NCBI GenBank assembly: GCA_934500875.1
Contig: CAKSTL010000001.1
Location: 124,001 to 188,000, forward strand
Length of the DNA stretch: 64,000 bases
Direction of reading: 5' to 3'
DNA from: an uncultured Clostridia bacterium
GTDB taxonomy: Bacteria; Bacillota; Clostridia; UMGS1810
Every line of letters starts with the position of its first letter. Within the stretch, counting starts at the first letter, position 1. Shown one piece after another: positions 34,141-43,614 of this stretch. The translations under genes were made by a program, and so were the position numbers. A model generated the notes under the pieces. That model was not told the origin of the DNA, searched no databases, and saw only the letters and a list, made by a program, of their open reading frames with translations.

Positions 34141-34615
34141 GCTTGCAAAAAAAGAATTTTCGCTTGAAAAACTGCGACCTTTTCTTGACAGCGTTATAAA
34201 CTCGGGCGGCGAATTTAAAATTATTTCAAAGGGCACAAGTATGCTTCCTATGCTTCGTGACGGCGTTGACACGGTTGTTATTGTAAAAAAGCCCGAAAAG
34301 CTCAAAAAAGGCGATGCGGTGCTGTACGTAAGAAACAGCGGCGAATACGTTCTTCACAGAATTATAAAGGTGAAAAAAGACGGTTTTGTTATGCGGGGCG
34401 ACAATCATTTTATTTCGGAATATCCGATTTTTGAAAATCAGATTATCGGCTTTCTTACGGCATACATAAGGGACGGAAAGAGGACGGAACACACCGATTT
34501 TAAGTATCGCATATATTCGTTCTATGTGGTGCATTTTATGCCGTTCAGATTTGTCGCAAATCGCTCTTTGCGCCTTTTAAAAAGAGTTTTGCGAAAACTT
34601 TTTAAGTATTGGTAA
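34130..34615 (+). CDS. S24/S26 family peptidase (signal-peptidase-like)
   Basis: 161 residues from a TTG at 34130 behind GAGGGGG, overlapping the PqqD-like gene by 11 bases. SKGTSMLPMLRDG contains the expected Ser nucleophile, and GDAVLY, YVLHRIIKV and VMRGDNH match box C-E of S26 peptidases with a His-type (SipW/ER-like) rather than Lys dyad. There is no clear N-terminal membrane anchor; the C-terminus is basic and aromatic (FMPFRFVANRSLRLLKRVL). It could cleave a peptide recognised by the PqqD-like partner; that is inference. Confidence 0.75.
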   Translation: MSDELAKKEFSLEKLRPFLDSVINSGGEFKIISKGTSMLPMLRDGVDTVVIVKKPEKLKKGDAVLYVRNSGEYVLHRIIKVKKDGFVMRGDNHFISEYPIFENQIIGFLTAYIRDGKRTEHTDFKYRIYSFYVVHFMPFRFVANRSLRLLKRVLRKLFKYW

Positions 34616-34663
34616 CTTGCACGCTGCACAAAAAATAAATATCCCCCCGCATAGCGGGTGGTA

Positions 34664-34720
34664 TTTCATTGTATAAAGAAAACCACGCGACTATCGCATG
34701 GTTTTCTTTATACAATGAAA
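34664..34720. repeat. Long perfect inverted repeat (22 bp arms)
   Basis: TTTCATTGTATAAAGAAAAC plus CA (34664-34685) is exactly inverted at 34699-34720. The 13-base centre can add three more pairs (GCG/CGC). A small stem CCCGC-ATA-GCGGG precedes it at 34646-34658. It lies between convergent genes. It could be a MITE-like remnant or a transcript-end hairpin; no target-site duplication is evident. Confidence 0.8.
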
Positions 34721-34755
34721 CGCACGGTTTCAAAAAATAAACCGTGCGTTTTTTT
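34721..34755. terminator. Terminator at the end of S26 and thiN genes
   Basis: CGCACGGTTT-CAAAAAAT-AAACCGTGCG, a 10 bp perfect stem with TTTTTTT after it; the T-run overlaps the thiN stop codon. Confidence 0.88.
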
Positions 34756-35398
34756 AATCTTCGGATGTTATAATCAGCAAAAGCCCTTTATCAAAGGTTA
34801 TTTCTGCGTCCGATTCGGTAAATTCATTGCTTATTCCCCTTGAATCTCCCATTTTAAGCGTAAAACCCGATACAGGATATTTCAACCCCTTAAGCGTAAG
34901 ATTTGAAACGATTTCGGTAAGCGGAATAAGCGAAAGTTTCCGTCTGCCCTGCGGCGGCAGCGTCACACCGCTTCGGGTGAGAAAAACAGTGTTTTTTTCA
35001 TTCACAATCTTTGCGCAAACACCCTTTTCCAGCATATATTTAAGCAGCATAATATTTGCCAGCGAATGGTCAACCCTTCCGCCGAGCGCACCTATAACGG
35101 TTACTTTTTTAAAGCCTTTTTCAATGGCAATATCAACCGCAATGTGCGTATCCGTAGCGTCTTTTTCGATTTTAAATTTTTTTATATCCTCGCACTCTTT
35201 AAGAAAACCCGTTTTTTCAATTTCGTCAAAATTGCACGAATCAAAATCGCCGATAAACATATTCGGCTTTATTCCAAGCTTTCTTAAAAGATGTATTCCT
35301 CCGTCGGCGCATATAATATAACTCTGCTCAAGAATTGTCCTGTAAAACTGCGGATTGTCTATTACACCGCCTGACACAATGACTGCCATTTTTTCCAT
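34754..35398 (-). CDS. thiN: Thiamine pyrophosphokinase
   Basis: 214 residues. Converts thiamine and ATP to thiamine diphosphate. N-terminal catalytic part has YIICADGGIHLLRKLGI, PNMFIGDFDSC and DATDTHIAVDIAIEKG, GALGGRVDHSLANI, the conserved ATP/thiamine site; the C-terminal beta domain has the SRGISNEFTESDAEI stretch. Last gene of the long minus-strand housekeeping cluster, 10 bases after rpe. Confidence 0.95.
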   Translation of the reverse strand: MEKMAVIVSGGVIDNPQFYRTILEQSYIICADGGIHLLRKLGIKPNMFIGDFDSCNFDEIEKTGFLKECEDIKKFKIEKDATDTHIAVDIAIEKGFKKVTVIGALGGRVDHSLANIMLLKYMLEKGVCAKIVNEKNTVFLTRSGVTLPPQGRRKLSLIPLTEIVSNLTLKGLKYPVSGFTLKMGDSRGISNEFTESDAEITFDKGLLLIITSED

Positions 35399-35407
35399 AT
35401 GATACTC

Positions 35408-36037
35408 CTAAAATTTTTTAAGAGCCGCAACGGCTTTGCAAACATCCTCTGCGCCGAACACGCTCGAGCCTGCGACAATTACGTTTGCACCGGCATTTAC
35501 AACGCTTTCTATGTTCTGCAATCCTATGCCGCCGTCAACCTCAATATCAATATTTTTATCCATACTGCGCACTTTTTTTATTTTTTCAAGGCTTTCGGGC
35601 ATAAATTTCTGTCCGCCGAAGCCCGGTTCAACGCTCATAATAAGCACCATATCAATATCGGGCAAAAATTCTTTCAAAACATTTACGTCTGTTTTCGGCT
35701 TTATTGAAAGACCGAGTTTTTTTTCTGCGGTTTTGACTTTATTTTTTATGTATTCATAATTCATATTACATTCATAATGAACCGTAATTATATCTGCACC
35801 CGAGCTTAAAAATGCGTCAACATATTTTTCGGGATTTTCAATCATAAGGTGAACATCAAGAACAAGATTTGTGTGCTTTTTTATGCATTTTACCACGTCC
35901 GGCCCGAAGGTGATATTTGGCACAAAATGCCCGTCCATAACGTCTATATGAACATAATCCGCTCCGCTTATTTTTTCAATTTCGTCCTTAAGATTGGCAA
36001 AGTCGGCGGCAAGCACCGACGGCGAAAGTTTAATCAT
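35408..36037 (-). CDS. rpe: Ribulose-phosphate 3-epimerase
   Basis: 209 residues, a TIM barrel. SPSVLAADFANL, VHIDVMDGHFVPNITFGP (catalytic Asp and metal ligands), LDVHLMIENPE, VEPGFGGQKF and EVDGGIGLQN are all present. Interconverts ribulose-5-P and xylulose-5-P in the pentose phosphate pathway. It follows rsgA by 10 bases in the conserved order prkC-rsgA-rpe-thiN. Confidence 0.97.
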   Translation of the reverse strand: MIKLSPSVLAADFANLKDEIEKISGADYVHIDVMDGHFVPNITFGPDVVKCIKKHTNLVLDVHLMIENPEKYVDAFLSSGADIITVHYECNMNYEYIKNKVKTAEKKLGLSIKPKTDVNVLKEFLPDIDMVLIMSVEPGFGGQKFMPESLEKIKKVRSMDKNIDIEVDGGIGLQNIESVVNAGANVIVAGSSVFGAEDVCKAVAALKKF

Positions 36038-36047
36038 TGGTTTCTCC

Positions 36048-36923
36048 TTAATTGTACTCGTTTTCCTTTTGTTTTAAATATTCGTAAAAAGTGCGGTAGC
36101 TTTCGTATCTGGTAAGCGGAATATCGCCGTTTTCAACAGCACTTTTAACGCCGCAGAAGCGCTCGTTTATATGCTTGCAATCCGAAAATTTGCACTCGCC
36201 GGCAAACGGCAGAATTTCAGGATAATACTCTAAAAGCTTTTCCGACGGTATTTCGGGAAGAGTAAGCATACTGAAGCCCGGCGTGTCGGCAAGATAAGAA
36301 TTTTCGCCGTATTCAAGAAGTTCAACACAGCGTGTGGTATGCTTGCCTCTGTTAAGCTTTTTGCTTATGCCGCCCGTCTGCAAGTCAAGACCCGTAAGCT
36401 TTTTTAGAATACTTGATTTTCCAACCCCCGAAAAACCTGCAAAAGCCGTAACCTTCTTGTTTAAAACGCTTTTAAGCTCGCTTATTCCAACGTCGGAAAG
36501 AGTGCTTGTCACAATGGTTCTGCACCCTGCGTTTTTGTATATTTTGCAAATTTCATCCGCCTTGTCCGCACTGCACAAATCCGACTTATTTATACAAAGT
36601 ATTGCCTCGGCATTGTTGTTTTTTGCAATAATAAGCATTTTGTCAATGAACAAAAAATCGGGATTGGGATTTTTCAGCGCCGCCACAAGCACAAGAGCGT
36701 CAATATTCGCTATGGGAGGACGGATAAAAAAGTTTTTGCGCATTTTTATATTTTTAACCGTCCCATAGCCGTTTTCGTCAACGTCGATATCAACAAAATC
36801 TCCGACTGTCGGCACCTTTGACTCATTTCTGAATTTTCCGCACGCCCGACATTCTATTATGCCCGAGTCGGTTTTCACGTAATAAAATCCGCCTATTCCT
36901 TTTATAATCGTGCCGCTTTCCAT
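36048..36923 (-). CDS. rsgA: Small ribosomal subunit biogenesis GTPase RsgA
   Basis: 291 residues. N-terminal OB fold, then a circularly permuted GTPase: CINKSDLC (G4) precedes FAGFSGVGKSSIL (G1) and LADTPGFS (G3). C-terminal zinc finger CKFSDCKHINERFC. Assists late 30S subunit assembly. Frequently encoded next to the PASTA kinase, as here. Confidence 0.97.
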   Translation of the reverse strand: MESGTIIKGIGGFYYVKTDSGIIECRACGKFRNESKVPTVGDFVDIDVDENGYGTVKNIKMRKNFFIRPPIANIDALVLVAALKNPNPDFLFIDKMLIIAKNNNAEAILCINKSDLCSADKADEICKIYKNAGCRTIVTSTLSDVGISELKSVLNKKVTAFAGFSGVGKSSILKKLTGLDLQTGGISKKLNRGKHTTRCVELLEYGENSYLADTPGFSMLTLPEIPSEKLLEYYPEILPFAGECKFSDCKHINERFCGVKSAVENGDIPLTRYESYRTFYEYLKQKENEYN

Positions 36924-36941
36924 ATATTTAAAAATTCCTTT

Positions 36942-38855
36942 TTAATCAAATTTTACTGTTTTTGTCACCTGTTTTACGCCGTCTATATGCACCTCAAAGG
37001 TTTTTGTGCCCGTTCCGGTAAGAGTTGCCGAATATTCGGGCGTTTTAGTGGGGTCAACCGTAACGGTGGACACGGTTCTGCCGCCTGTTACAATTTTAAT
37101 TTCAACAGGCTTTGAATATCCCGACAAATCTATCGTAAGGGTTTTGGTCTTTGCGGCAGGCGCCTGAGTTGTGGGATTCTGGCTTGTTTCGCTTGCCTTG
37201 CTTACGGTAAGTGTAATTGTCGTTCCCTTTTTTGCACCGCCGTTAACACTCTGCGAAATAACCGTTCCTGCCGTTTTGTCAGACGTCTTTTCAACCTTTT
37301 CAACCTTAAATCCTGCCGATTCAAGCTCTGATTTTGCCTCGTCATATGTTTTTGACACAACCTGAGGCACCATAACCTCTTCTTCGTCCTTTGCCTTTGC
37401 CACATAAAGCGTAACGCTTGCGCCTTTTTCAAGCTTTGCCTTTGCGCCGGGACTTTGTCTGATAATTTCGCCCTCCGAAGCCGAATCGCTTTCTTCCTCC
37501 GATTTTATAACCTTAAGCCCCATTTTTACAAGTTCTTTTTCAACGCTGTCAAAATCTCTGCCCTTGTAATCCTCCAAAACAATTTCGCTCGGTTCTTTTC
37601 CGCTTATAACAACACTGATTTTTTCAAGAGTTGCAACGGTCATATCCGCTTTCGGCGACTGTTCGATAATCTTTCCGTCCTCGCCTTCGCCCTCTCTGTA
37701 TTCAAGAACCTCAATAACCGCACCGTTTTCCTTTGCAACCTTCTCCGCCTCCTCAAGCGTCATTCCCATAACGCTCGGAACCTTTATATTCCCCGTGTTC
37801 TGCGAGCCGAAGAACATAAATCCGAAAACAACGGTCAGCACGCCGACTATAAGAAGCGACGTAATCATTGCAAAAATCACCGCTTTTTTATCGCCCTTCT
37901 TTGAAGGCATATCTCTTTCGGTCTGTTTTTTGGGCAACGTTATACTCTCCTCTCTTTTTTTGACCGGCGCAATCTTTATGGTTGCGTCGCCGCCTGCGTC
38001 CGAAGGCGCGCTCACAACCGCAGACGAGTCAAGATTAGGATTTTTAAGTATTGCATACAAATCGTCGGCAAGAGCCTCTACCGACTGATAACGGTAATGA
38101 GTTTCCTTTGCCATTGCCTTAAAAGTTACGCCCTCAACGCACTGCGGAACGTCGTTTACCTGCTCGCATATTGACCTCGGCGCCTCTTCAATCTGCTTCA
38201 TTGCAACCGCAACGGGGGTATCGCCGGTGAACGGAACTTTTCCCGTAAGCATTTCATACATTACAATTCCGAGGGAATAAATATCAGATTTTTCGTCAAC
38301 ATAGCCGCCTCTTGCCTGCTCGGGCGAAATATAATGCACCGAGCCGAGAACGTCGTCCGACGCCGCAACGGTAGAGGTAGTGGTAGCCCTGGCAATTCCG
38401 AAATCCGTAACCTTTATTGCACCGGTAGAAGTAACTATAATATTGTGGGGCTTTATATCACGATGAATAATATGCTTTGCGTGTGCCTGTGCAAGGCCGT
38501 GGCATATTTCAATGGTAATGCTTACAGCCTCTCTCCAGGGTATTCTGCCCTTTTTTTCAATATACTGCTTAAGGGTAATTCCTTCTACGTATTCCATTAC
38601 GATGTAGTGAATTTCGCCCTCTTTTCCCACATCATAAACCGAAACAATGTTAGGATGCGTAAGGCTTGCAGCCGCTTGCGCCTCAACGTTAAAGCGCTTT
38701 ACAAATTCTTCGTTTTCGGTCAAATCTTCTCTTAAAACCTTTATAGCAACAATTCTGTTAAGACGTCTGCACCTTGCCTTATAGACAACCGCCATACCGC
38801 CTTTGCCGATTTCTTCCAGAATTTCGTATCTTCCGCCCAGTATTTTGCCAACCAT
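36942..38855 (-). CDS. prkC: PASTA-domain Ser/Thr protein kinase (PrkC/StkP type)
   Basis: 637 residues from ATG 38855 behind AAGAGGTG. Kinase domain about 1-270: GKGGMAVVYKARC, VAIKVLR, HRDIKPHNI, VTDFGIARA. A membrane helix at about 325-350 is followed by three PASTA domains (about 355-560; VPSVMGMTLEEAEKVAKEN, GRDFDSVEKELVKMG, VPQVVSKTYDEAKSELESA) and a Thr/Pro linker with a small beta-rich end domain. PASTA repeats sense muropeptides or lipid II and the kinase controls growth, division and spore germination in relatives. Partner phosphatase prpC lies 23 bases upstream. Confidence 0.96.
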   Translation of the reverse strand: MVGKILGGRYEILEEIGKGGMAVVYKARCRRLNRIVAIKVLREDLTENEEFVKRFNVEAQAAASLTHPNIVSVYDVGKEGEIHYIVMEYVEGITLKQYIEKKGRIPWREAVSITIEICHGLAQAHAKHIIHRDIKPHNIIVTSTGAIKVTDFGIARATTTSTVAASDDVLGSVHYISPEQARGGYVDEKSDIYSLGIVMYEMLTGKVPFTGDTPVAVAMKQIEEAPRSICEQVNDVPQCVEGVTFKAMAKETHYRYQSVEALADDLYAILKNPNLDSSAVVSAPSDAGGDATIKIAPVKKREESITLPKKQTERDMPSKKGDKKAVIFAMITSLLIVGVLTVVFGFMFFGSQNTGNIKVPSVMGMTLEEAEKVAKENGAVIEVLEYREGEGEDGKIIEQSPKADMTVATLEKISVVISGKEPSEIVLEDYKGRDFDSVEKELVKMGLKVIKSEEESDSASEGEIIRQSPGAKAKLEKGASVTLYVAKAKDEEEVMVPQVVSKTYDEAKSELESAGFKVEKVEKTSDKTAGTVISQSVNGGAKKGTTITLTVSKASETSQNPTTQAPAAKTKTLTIDLSGYSKPVEIKIVTGGRTVSTVTVDPTKTPEYSATLTGTGTKTFEVHIDGVKQVTKTVKFD

Positions 38856-38878
38856 ATTATACACCTCTTTATCCAAAA

Positions 38879-39607
38879 TCAAAATTTAACCGCCGCAACG
38901 GTGATATTATCAAGTCCGCCCCGCTCGTTAGCCCTGTCAACAAGCTTTTTTACGGCATTTTTCAAGTCATCCTCGTGCGTTACAATATCTTTTATTTCTT
39001 CTTTTCCAACCATATTTGAAAGTCCGTCGGTGCAGATTACAACCATATCGCCGCACCTTGCCTTAAATTTGTAAAAGTCGGTTTCAACTTCTTCGTTTGT
39101 ACCCACGGCACGGGTAATAAGATTTTTATTGGGGTGATTTTCCGCCTCTTTTTCGCTTATTTCGCCAAGGTCGATAAGCTCCTGCACAACCGAATGGTCT
39201 TTTGTAACCTGATTGATTTTGTCTGAAGTAATGTGATACAAACGGCTGTCGCCGACATTGGCAATGTAGAGGTTTTCGTTTTCAACAATGCACAAAACCA
39301 CCGTCGTTCCCATACCGAGAAGCAGACTGTCCTTTTTTGCGGCGGCGTAAACCGTTTTGTTTGCAAGCTCAATCCCGCCTCTTAAAAGGCTTTTGATATC
39401 GCTTTCGCTTTTCCACGCAAAATGAGCGTCAAAATAGCCCTTAATGCAGTCAACCGTCATCTTGCTTGCAACCGCACCGCCTATGTGACCGCCCATTCCG
39501 TCGGCAACTATGATATACCCTGTGTTTTTTGTAAATTCGGATACAAAATAGCTGTCCTCGTTAGCCAGCCGTTTTTTTCCAATGTCTGAATATGCTGCGC
39601 TTATCAT
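38879..39607 (-). CDS. prpC: PP2C-type Ser/Thr protein phosphatase
   Basis: 242 residues with the bacterial PP2C motifs SDIGKKRLANEDSYF, IIVADGMGGHIGG, IANVGDSRLY, ICTDGLSNMV and GGLDNITVAAV, whose Asp residues hold the two catalytic metals. It reverses phosphorylation by the neighbouring PASTA kinase. Upstream of prkC in the same direction. Confidence 0.96.
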   Translation of the reverse strand: MISAAYSDIGKKRLANEDSYFVSEFTKNTGYIIVADGMGGHIGGAVASKMTVDCIKGYFDAHFAWKSESDIKSLLRGGIELANKTVYAAAKKDSLLLGMGTTVVLCIVENENLYIANVGDSRLYHITSDKINQVTKDHSVVQELIDLGEISEKEAENHPNKNLITRAVGTNEEVETDFYKFKARCGDMVVICTDGLSNMVGKEEIKDIVTHEDDLKNAVKKLVDRANERGGLDNITVAAVKF

Positions 39608-39646
39608 TTTAAATCACCTGCTTTTGCTTGTTTATTTTTTGCTTGT

Positions 39647-40678
39647 TTATTTATTGAGATTTGCCCTTCTTAACTGTCCGCACGACGCATTGATATCGCT
39701 GCCGAGCTTTCTTCGGACAGTGGTTGTAATACCGTTTTTTTCAAGGACCGCAATAAATTTTTCAATCGTTTTCTGTCTGCTTTTTTTAAATTCTGTTTCG
39801 CTTACCTCGTTTACCGGAATAAGGTTAACGTGGCAGAGCATACCCTTAAGCCTTTTTGCCAGAATTCTTGCAACGTTTTCCGAATCGTTTACATTGTCAA
39901 TCATTGTATATTCAAAGCTTATTCTGCGGTTTGTCACACTTGCATAGTGTCTGCAAGCGTCAAGAAGAGTATCAACGTCATACGCCTTGTTAACCGGCAT
40001 AATTTCGCTGCGCAAATCGTTTGTGGGTGCGTGAAGCGAAACGGACAGCGTTATCGGAATGTTCACTTTCTCTAATTCTACTATATTTTTCACAATTCCG
40101 CAAGTGGAAAGTGAAATATGTCTGTAACCTATATTCAGCCCCAAAGGATTATTGACGTTTTCAAGAAATTTTATTACGTTGTCAAAGTTGTCAAGCGGCT
40201 CGCCTATTCCCATCATAACAATGTTTGAAATGCGCTCGCCTATATCCTTTTGGGCAAAAATCACCTCGTCCAAAATTTCGCCCGCCGTAAGATTTCTTAC
40301 AAGACCGCCTATTGTTGAGGCGCAGAATTTGCACCCCATTCTGCATCCCACCTGCGACGAAATGCAAACCGTTATGCCGTGTTTATAGTACATAACAACC
40401 GCCTCAACGGTGTTTTTATCGCCGAGCGAAAAAAGATATTTTGTTGTCTTATCAATTTTTGAAACAAGCTTTCTTTCAATTTTCAGCGTGCTGATGTATG
40501 AAATTTCGCAAAGCTTTGCACGAAGGCTTTTTGAAATATCAGTCATTTCGTCAAAGCACTCTGCGCCCTGCGACAGCCATTTAAAAATCTGCTTTGCACG
40601 AAATTTCTGCTCGCCGTTTGAAACAAGAAAATTCTCGAGTTCCGAAAGCGTCAAATCCTTTAAGTTTATTTTTTCCAT
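39647..40678 (-). CDS. rlmN: Dual-specificity 23S rRNA (A2503)/tRNA methyltransferase RlmN
   Basis: 343 residues. Radical SAM enzyme with the CxxxCxxC motif GCRMGCKFCAST, GIGEPLDNFDNV, and the mechanistic Cys near the C-terminus in INASCGQLRRANL. Methylates C2 of A2503 in 23S rRNA and A37 in some tRNAs. Its start abuts rsmB: 1-base spacing. Confidence 0.96.
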   Translation of the reverse strand: MEKINLKDLTLSELENFLVSNGEQKFRAKQIFKWLSQGAECFDEMTDISKSLRAKLCEISYISTLKIERKLVSKIDKTTKYLFSLGDKNTVEAVVMYYKHGITVCISSQVGCRMGCKFCASTIGGLVRNLTAGEILDEVIFAQKDIGERISNIVMMGIGEPLDNFDNVIKFLENVNNPLGLNIGYRHISLSTCGIVKNIVELEKVNIPITLSVSLHAPTNDLRSEIMPVNKAYDVDTLLDACRHYASVTNRRISFEYTMIDNVNDSENVARILAKRLKGMLCHVNLIPVNEVSETEFKKSRQKTIEKFIAVLEKNGITTTVRRKLGSDINASCGQLRRANLNK

Positions 40679-41986
40679 TTAATCAATCCTTACAAATTTT
40701 GCCGCAAAGAAACCGTCGGTTTCAAACATATGCGGATAAAACGTAATAAATCCGTTGTTCTCAATATTCAAATCTATTTTTTCAAGTGCAAAATTCTTGT
40801 TTTGTTCAAGAAATTTTTTAACGTTTTCTTCGCCCTCCTCTTTTGTGAAGGTGCAGAGAGAAAACACCAGCGTACCGCCCTTTTTTACGTATTTTGCCGA
40901 AATATCAAGCATTTTAAGAGCGTTTTCGGCAAGGGTTTTAATGCCGCCGGGTGTTACCGAATACTTAATTTCAGGCTTTTTTCCGACAATTCCGAGCCCC
41001 GAACAGGGAAGGTCTGCAAGAACATAATCAAATTTTTCAAAATACTCTTTGTTTTCGCAAAGAGCGTCGTTTTTGCAAACATTTATTATGTCAATTCCGA
41101 GCCGCTTTGCGTTGTCGGAAATAAGCTTTAACTTATGGTCGTATATGTCGCACGATAACACACTGCCGCAATTTTGCATAAGCTGGGCAATGTAGGTTGA
41201 TTTTCCGCCGGGCGCAGCGCAAATATCCATAACGCAGGCACCCTTTTTAGGATTAAGTATTACACACGAAAGCATACTTGACAAGTCCTGAACATAAAAA
41301 AGCCCGTCGTCAAAATACTTGCTTTTCAAAAGATATCCCAGCCCTTTAATGCACACAGCGTCGGGACAAAGCAAAGATTTCTCATATTCAATATTTTCGT
41401 CGTCAAGAATTTTTAAAAAATCACATACTGAGATTTTAAGCGTATTCACCCGTATATAAATTTTAGGACGCTCAACGCTTTTCTCCATAAGATTTTTTGT
41501 AAAATCAAACCCGAAATCGTTTAAAAATTTATTGCAAAGCTCCAAAGGATAAGAATATTTAACGCTCAGAAACTGTGCCTTATCCTTGGGATATTCAAAA
41601 TCGGTGTTTATAATTTTTCTTAAAACCGCATTGACAAAACCTGCGCTTTTTGCGCCGCCGTACCTTCTTGCAAGCTTAACGCTCTCGTTTACCGAGGCGG
41701 AGTTTGGAATTTTGTCCATATATTTTATCTGATAAACACCCATACGCAAAATTATTTTTATGTACGGCGAAATTTTGTTAAGCTTTATACTTGAAGCGTT
41801 TTTTACAAAAAAATCAAGATTTATTTTATACTTTACAACGCCGTGGCAGATTTCGGTTGCAAGACGTTTGTCATTATCCGAAATTTCGGCGCTGTCAAGA
41901 CATTTTTTAAGTTCAATATTTATGTAAGCGCCCATTTTTTCAATGTTATAGAGCGCTTTAAGTGCTACAGAGCGGGCATTCTGCAT
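40679..41986 (-). CDS. rsmB: 16S rRNA (cytosine-967-C5)-methyltransferase
   Basis: 435 residues: N-terminal NusB-like RNA-binding domain (about 1-140) and a C-terminal m5C methyltransferase with DICAAPGGKSTYIAQLM (SAM site), DLPCSGLGIVGKKPE and SLCTFTKEEGEENV (the two catalytic Cys). Methylates C967 of 16S rRNA in homologues. Its ATG overlaps the last base of the upstream metallopeptidase stop. Confidence 0.95.
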   Translation of the reverse strand: MQNARSVALKALYNIEKMGAYINIELKKCLDSAEISDNDKRLATEICHGVVKYKINLDFFVKNASSIKLNKISPYIKIILRMGVYQIKYMDKIPNSASVNESVKLARRYGGAKSAGFVNAVLRKIINTDFEYPKDKAQFLSVKYSYPLELCNKFLNDFGFDFTKNLMEKSVERPKIYIRVNTLKISVCDFLKILDDENIEYEKSLLCPDAVCIKGLGYLLKSKYFDDGLFYVQDLSSMLSCVILNPKKGACVMDICAAPGGKSTYIAQLMQNCGSVLSCDIYDHKLKLISDNAKRLGIDIINVCKNDALCENKEYFEKFDYVLADLPCSGLGIVGKKPEIKYSVTPGGIKTLAENALKMLDISAKYVKKGGTLVFSLCTFTKEEGEENVKKFLEQNKNFALEKIDLNIENNGFITFYPHMFETDGFFAAKFVRID

Positions 41987-42660
41987 TATTTTCTTCTCCT
42001 TGCCATAAGCACAAATCTTAAAAGATGAGCCGCCGAAACAAGCGCCGACGCAACATACGTAAGAGCCGCTGCGGTTAAAACCCTTTTCGCACCGACAAGC
42101 TCGGGTGCGGAAAGAATGTTGTATTCGCCGAGAATTTTAAGAGCACGTCCGCTTGCGTTAAACTCAACCGGAAGCGTTATAAGCTGAAAAAGCACTACCG
42201 CCGCAAACAGTATAATTCCGACATACACAAGGTTTAGCGAATTAATTATAAAGCCTATGAAAATAAGCGGAATTGCCGCCTGTGACGATAAATTTACAAC
42301 AGGATAAACAGCGTTTCTGACCGCAAGAGGAGAATAGCTCTTTGCGTGCTGGATTGCGTGACCAGCCTCGTGCGCCGCAACGCCGATTGAGGCAACGCTC
42401 ATACTCGAATAAACCGAATCGGACAGTCTTATAACCCTCACCCTCGGGTCGTAATGGTCGGTAAGCGAGCCGGAAACGTGTTCTATCGAAACATCCGAAA
42501 GCCCGTTTGCATCAAGAATTCTACGTGTTGCGTCATAAGCTGTAATGCCGTTTTGCGAATACACTTCTGCGTATTTTGCAAAGGTTGATTTTACTTTAAT
42601 CTGTGCCCACAGCGCTATAATTGCCGCAGGAAGAACAAACATAAGATAGTAAATATCCAT
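41986..42660 (-). CDS. Zinc metallopeptidase, YugP family
   Basis: 224 residues. An N-terminal membrane helix, a zincin motif in VAAHEAGHAIQHA with DHYDPRVRVIRLSDSVY just upstream, then two or three C-terminal membrane helices. YugP-like membrane peptidases are widespread in Firmicutes and often sit between fmt and rsmB, as here. Substrate unknown. Confidence 0.92.
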   Translation of the reverse strand: MDIYYLMFVLPAAIIALWAQIKVKSTFAKYAEVYSQNGITAYDATRRILDANGLSDVSIEHVSGSLTDHYDPRVRVIRLSDSVYSSMSVASIGVAAHEAGHAIQHAKSYSPLAVRNAVYPVVNLSSQAAIPLIFIGFIINSLNLVYVGIILFAAVVLFQLITLPVEFNASGRALKILGEYNILSAPELVGAKRVLTAAALTYVASALVSAAHLLRFVLMARRRK

Positions 42661-42666
42661 TGTCTT

Positions 42667-43599
42667 TCACACTCCCAGAATTTTTCCTTTTTCAATGGTG
42701 TTTCCTTTTAAATAATCTTCAACAGTCATCTCTCTTTTGCCTTCGGTCTGAATGGAGATAACCTCCAAAGTGCCGTCGCCGCACGATACAAAAAACGACT
42801 TTTTGCAAACGTCTGTAATTTCGCCGTCCGCACCGCCGTTTTTGTCGCCGCACGCCTTGCAGCGGCAAATTTTCATAAGCCTTCCGTCATAAAGCGTTTG
42901 CGCCTTGGGATAAGGATAAAGCCCTCTTGCAAGGTTAAAAATGCTCAGCGCCGGCTTTGAAAAATCAATTTTTGCCGTTTCCTTGTCAATCATAGAAGCG
43001 TATGAGGATTTTGAATCGTCCTGTTTTGTATACTTTGCAGTGCCGTTTTCAATTTGCAAAACTGCGTTTATCAAAGCCTTTTTCCCTGCCTCGGCAAGCT
43101 TGTCGTGAAGCGTTTCGTAATTGTCATCTTCCGTTATGTCAACCTTTTCGGACAAAATCATATCGCCGGTATCCAGCCCCTTTTCCATACGCATAATGGT
43201 AACTCCGCTTACCTTTTCGCCGTCTATAATACACCTTTGTATGGGCGCAGCGCCACGGTATTTCGGAAGCAGCGAAGCGTGGACGTTTATACAGCCGTAT
43301 TTCGGAAAACCGAGAACATATTCGGGCAGAATTTTTCCGTATGCCGCAACAACAATCAGCTGCGGATTTTCATCTTTTAAAATATCTTCAAAATTCTCTC
43401 TTTTAAGATTTTCGGGCTGAAAAATTTTAATTCCATTTTCATATGCATATTCATAAACGGGCGGATGCGCCGTTTTGTGACCCCTGCCCTTCTTTTTGTC
43501 GGGCTGCGTTACAACCGAAATTACGTCATAACCGTATTCTGTAAGCGCCTTAAGCGACTCAACTGCAAAATCGGGCGTCCCCATAAACATTATTTTCAA
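42667..43599 (-). CDS. fmt: Methionyl-tRNA formyltransferase
   Basis: 310 residues. KIMFMGTPDFAVESL at the N-terminus and NVHASLLPKYRGAAPIQ with the catalytic Asn/His set; the C-terminal domain begins near residue 205. Transfers a formyl group from 10-formyl-THF to Met-tRNAi. It follows def by 15 bases; the pair is conserved because def removes the formyl group that fmt adds. Confidence 0.97.
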   Translation of the reverse strand: MKIMFMGTPDFAVESLKALTEYGYDVISVVTQPDKKKGRGHKTAHPPVYEYAYENGIKIFQPENLKRENFEDILKDENPQLIVVAAYGKILPEYVLGFPKYGCINVHASLLPKYRGAAPIQRCIIDGEKVSGVTIMRMEKGLDTGDMILSEKVDITEDDNYETLHDKLAEAGKKALINAVLQIENGTAKYTKQDDSKSSYASMIDKETAKIDFSKPALSIFNLARGLYPYPKAQTLYDGRLMKICRCKACGDKNGGADGEITDVCKKSFFVSCGDGTLEVISIQTEGKREMTVEDYLKGNTIEKGKILGV

Positions 43600-43614
43600 T
43601 TAAATCAATCCTTT

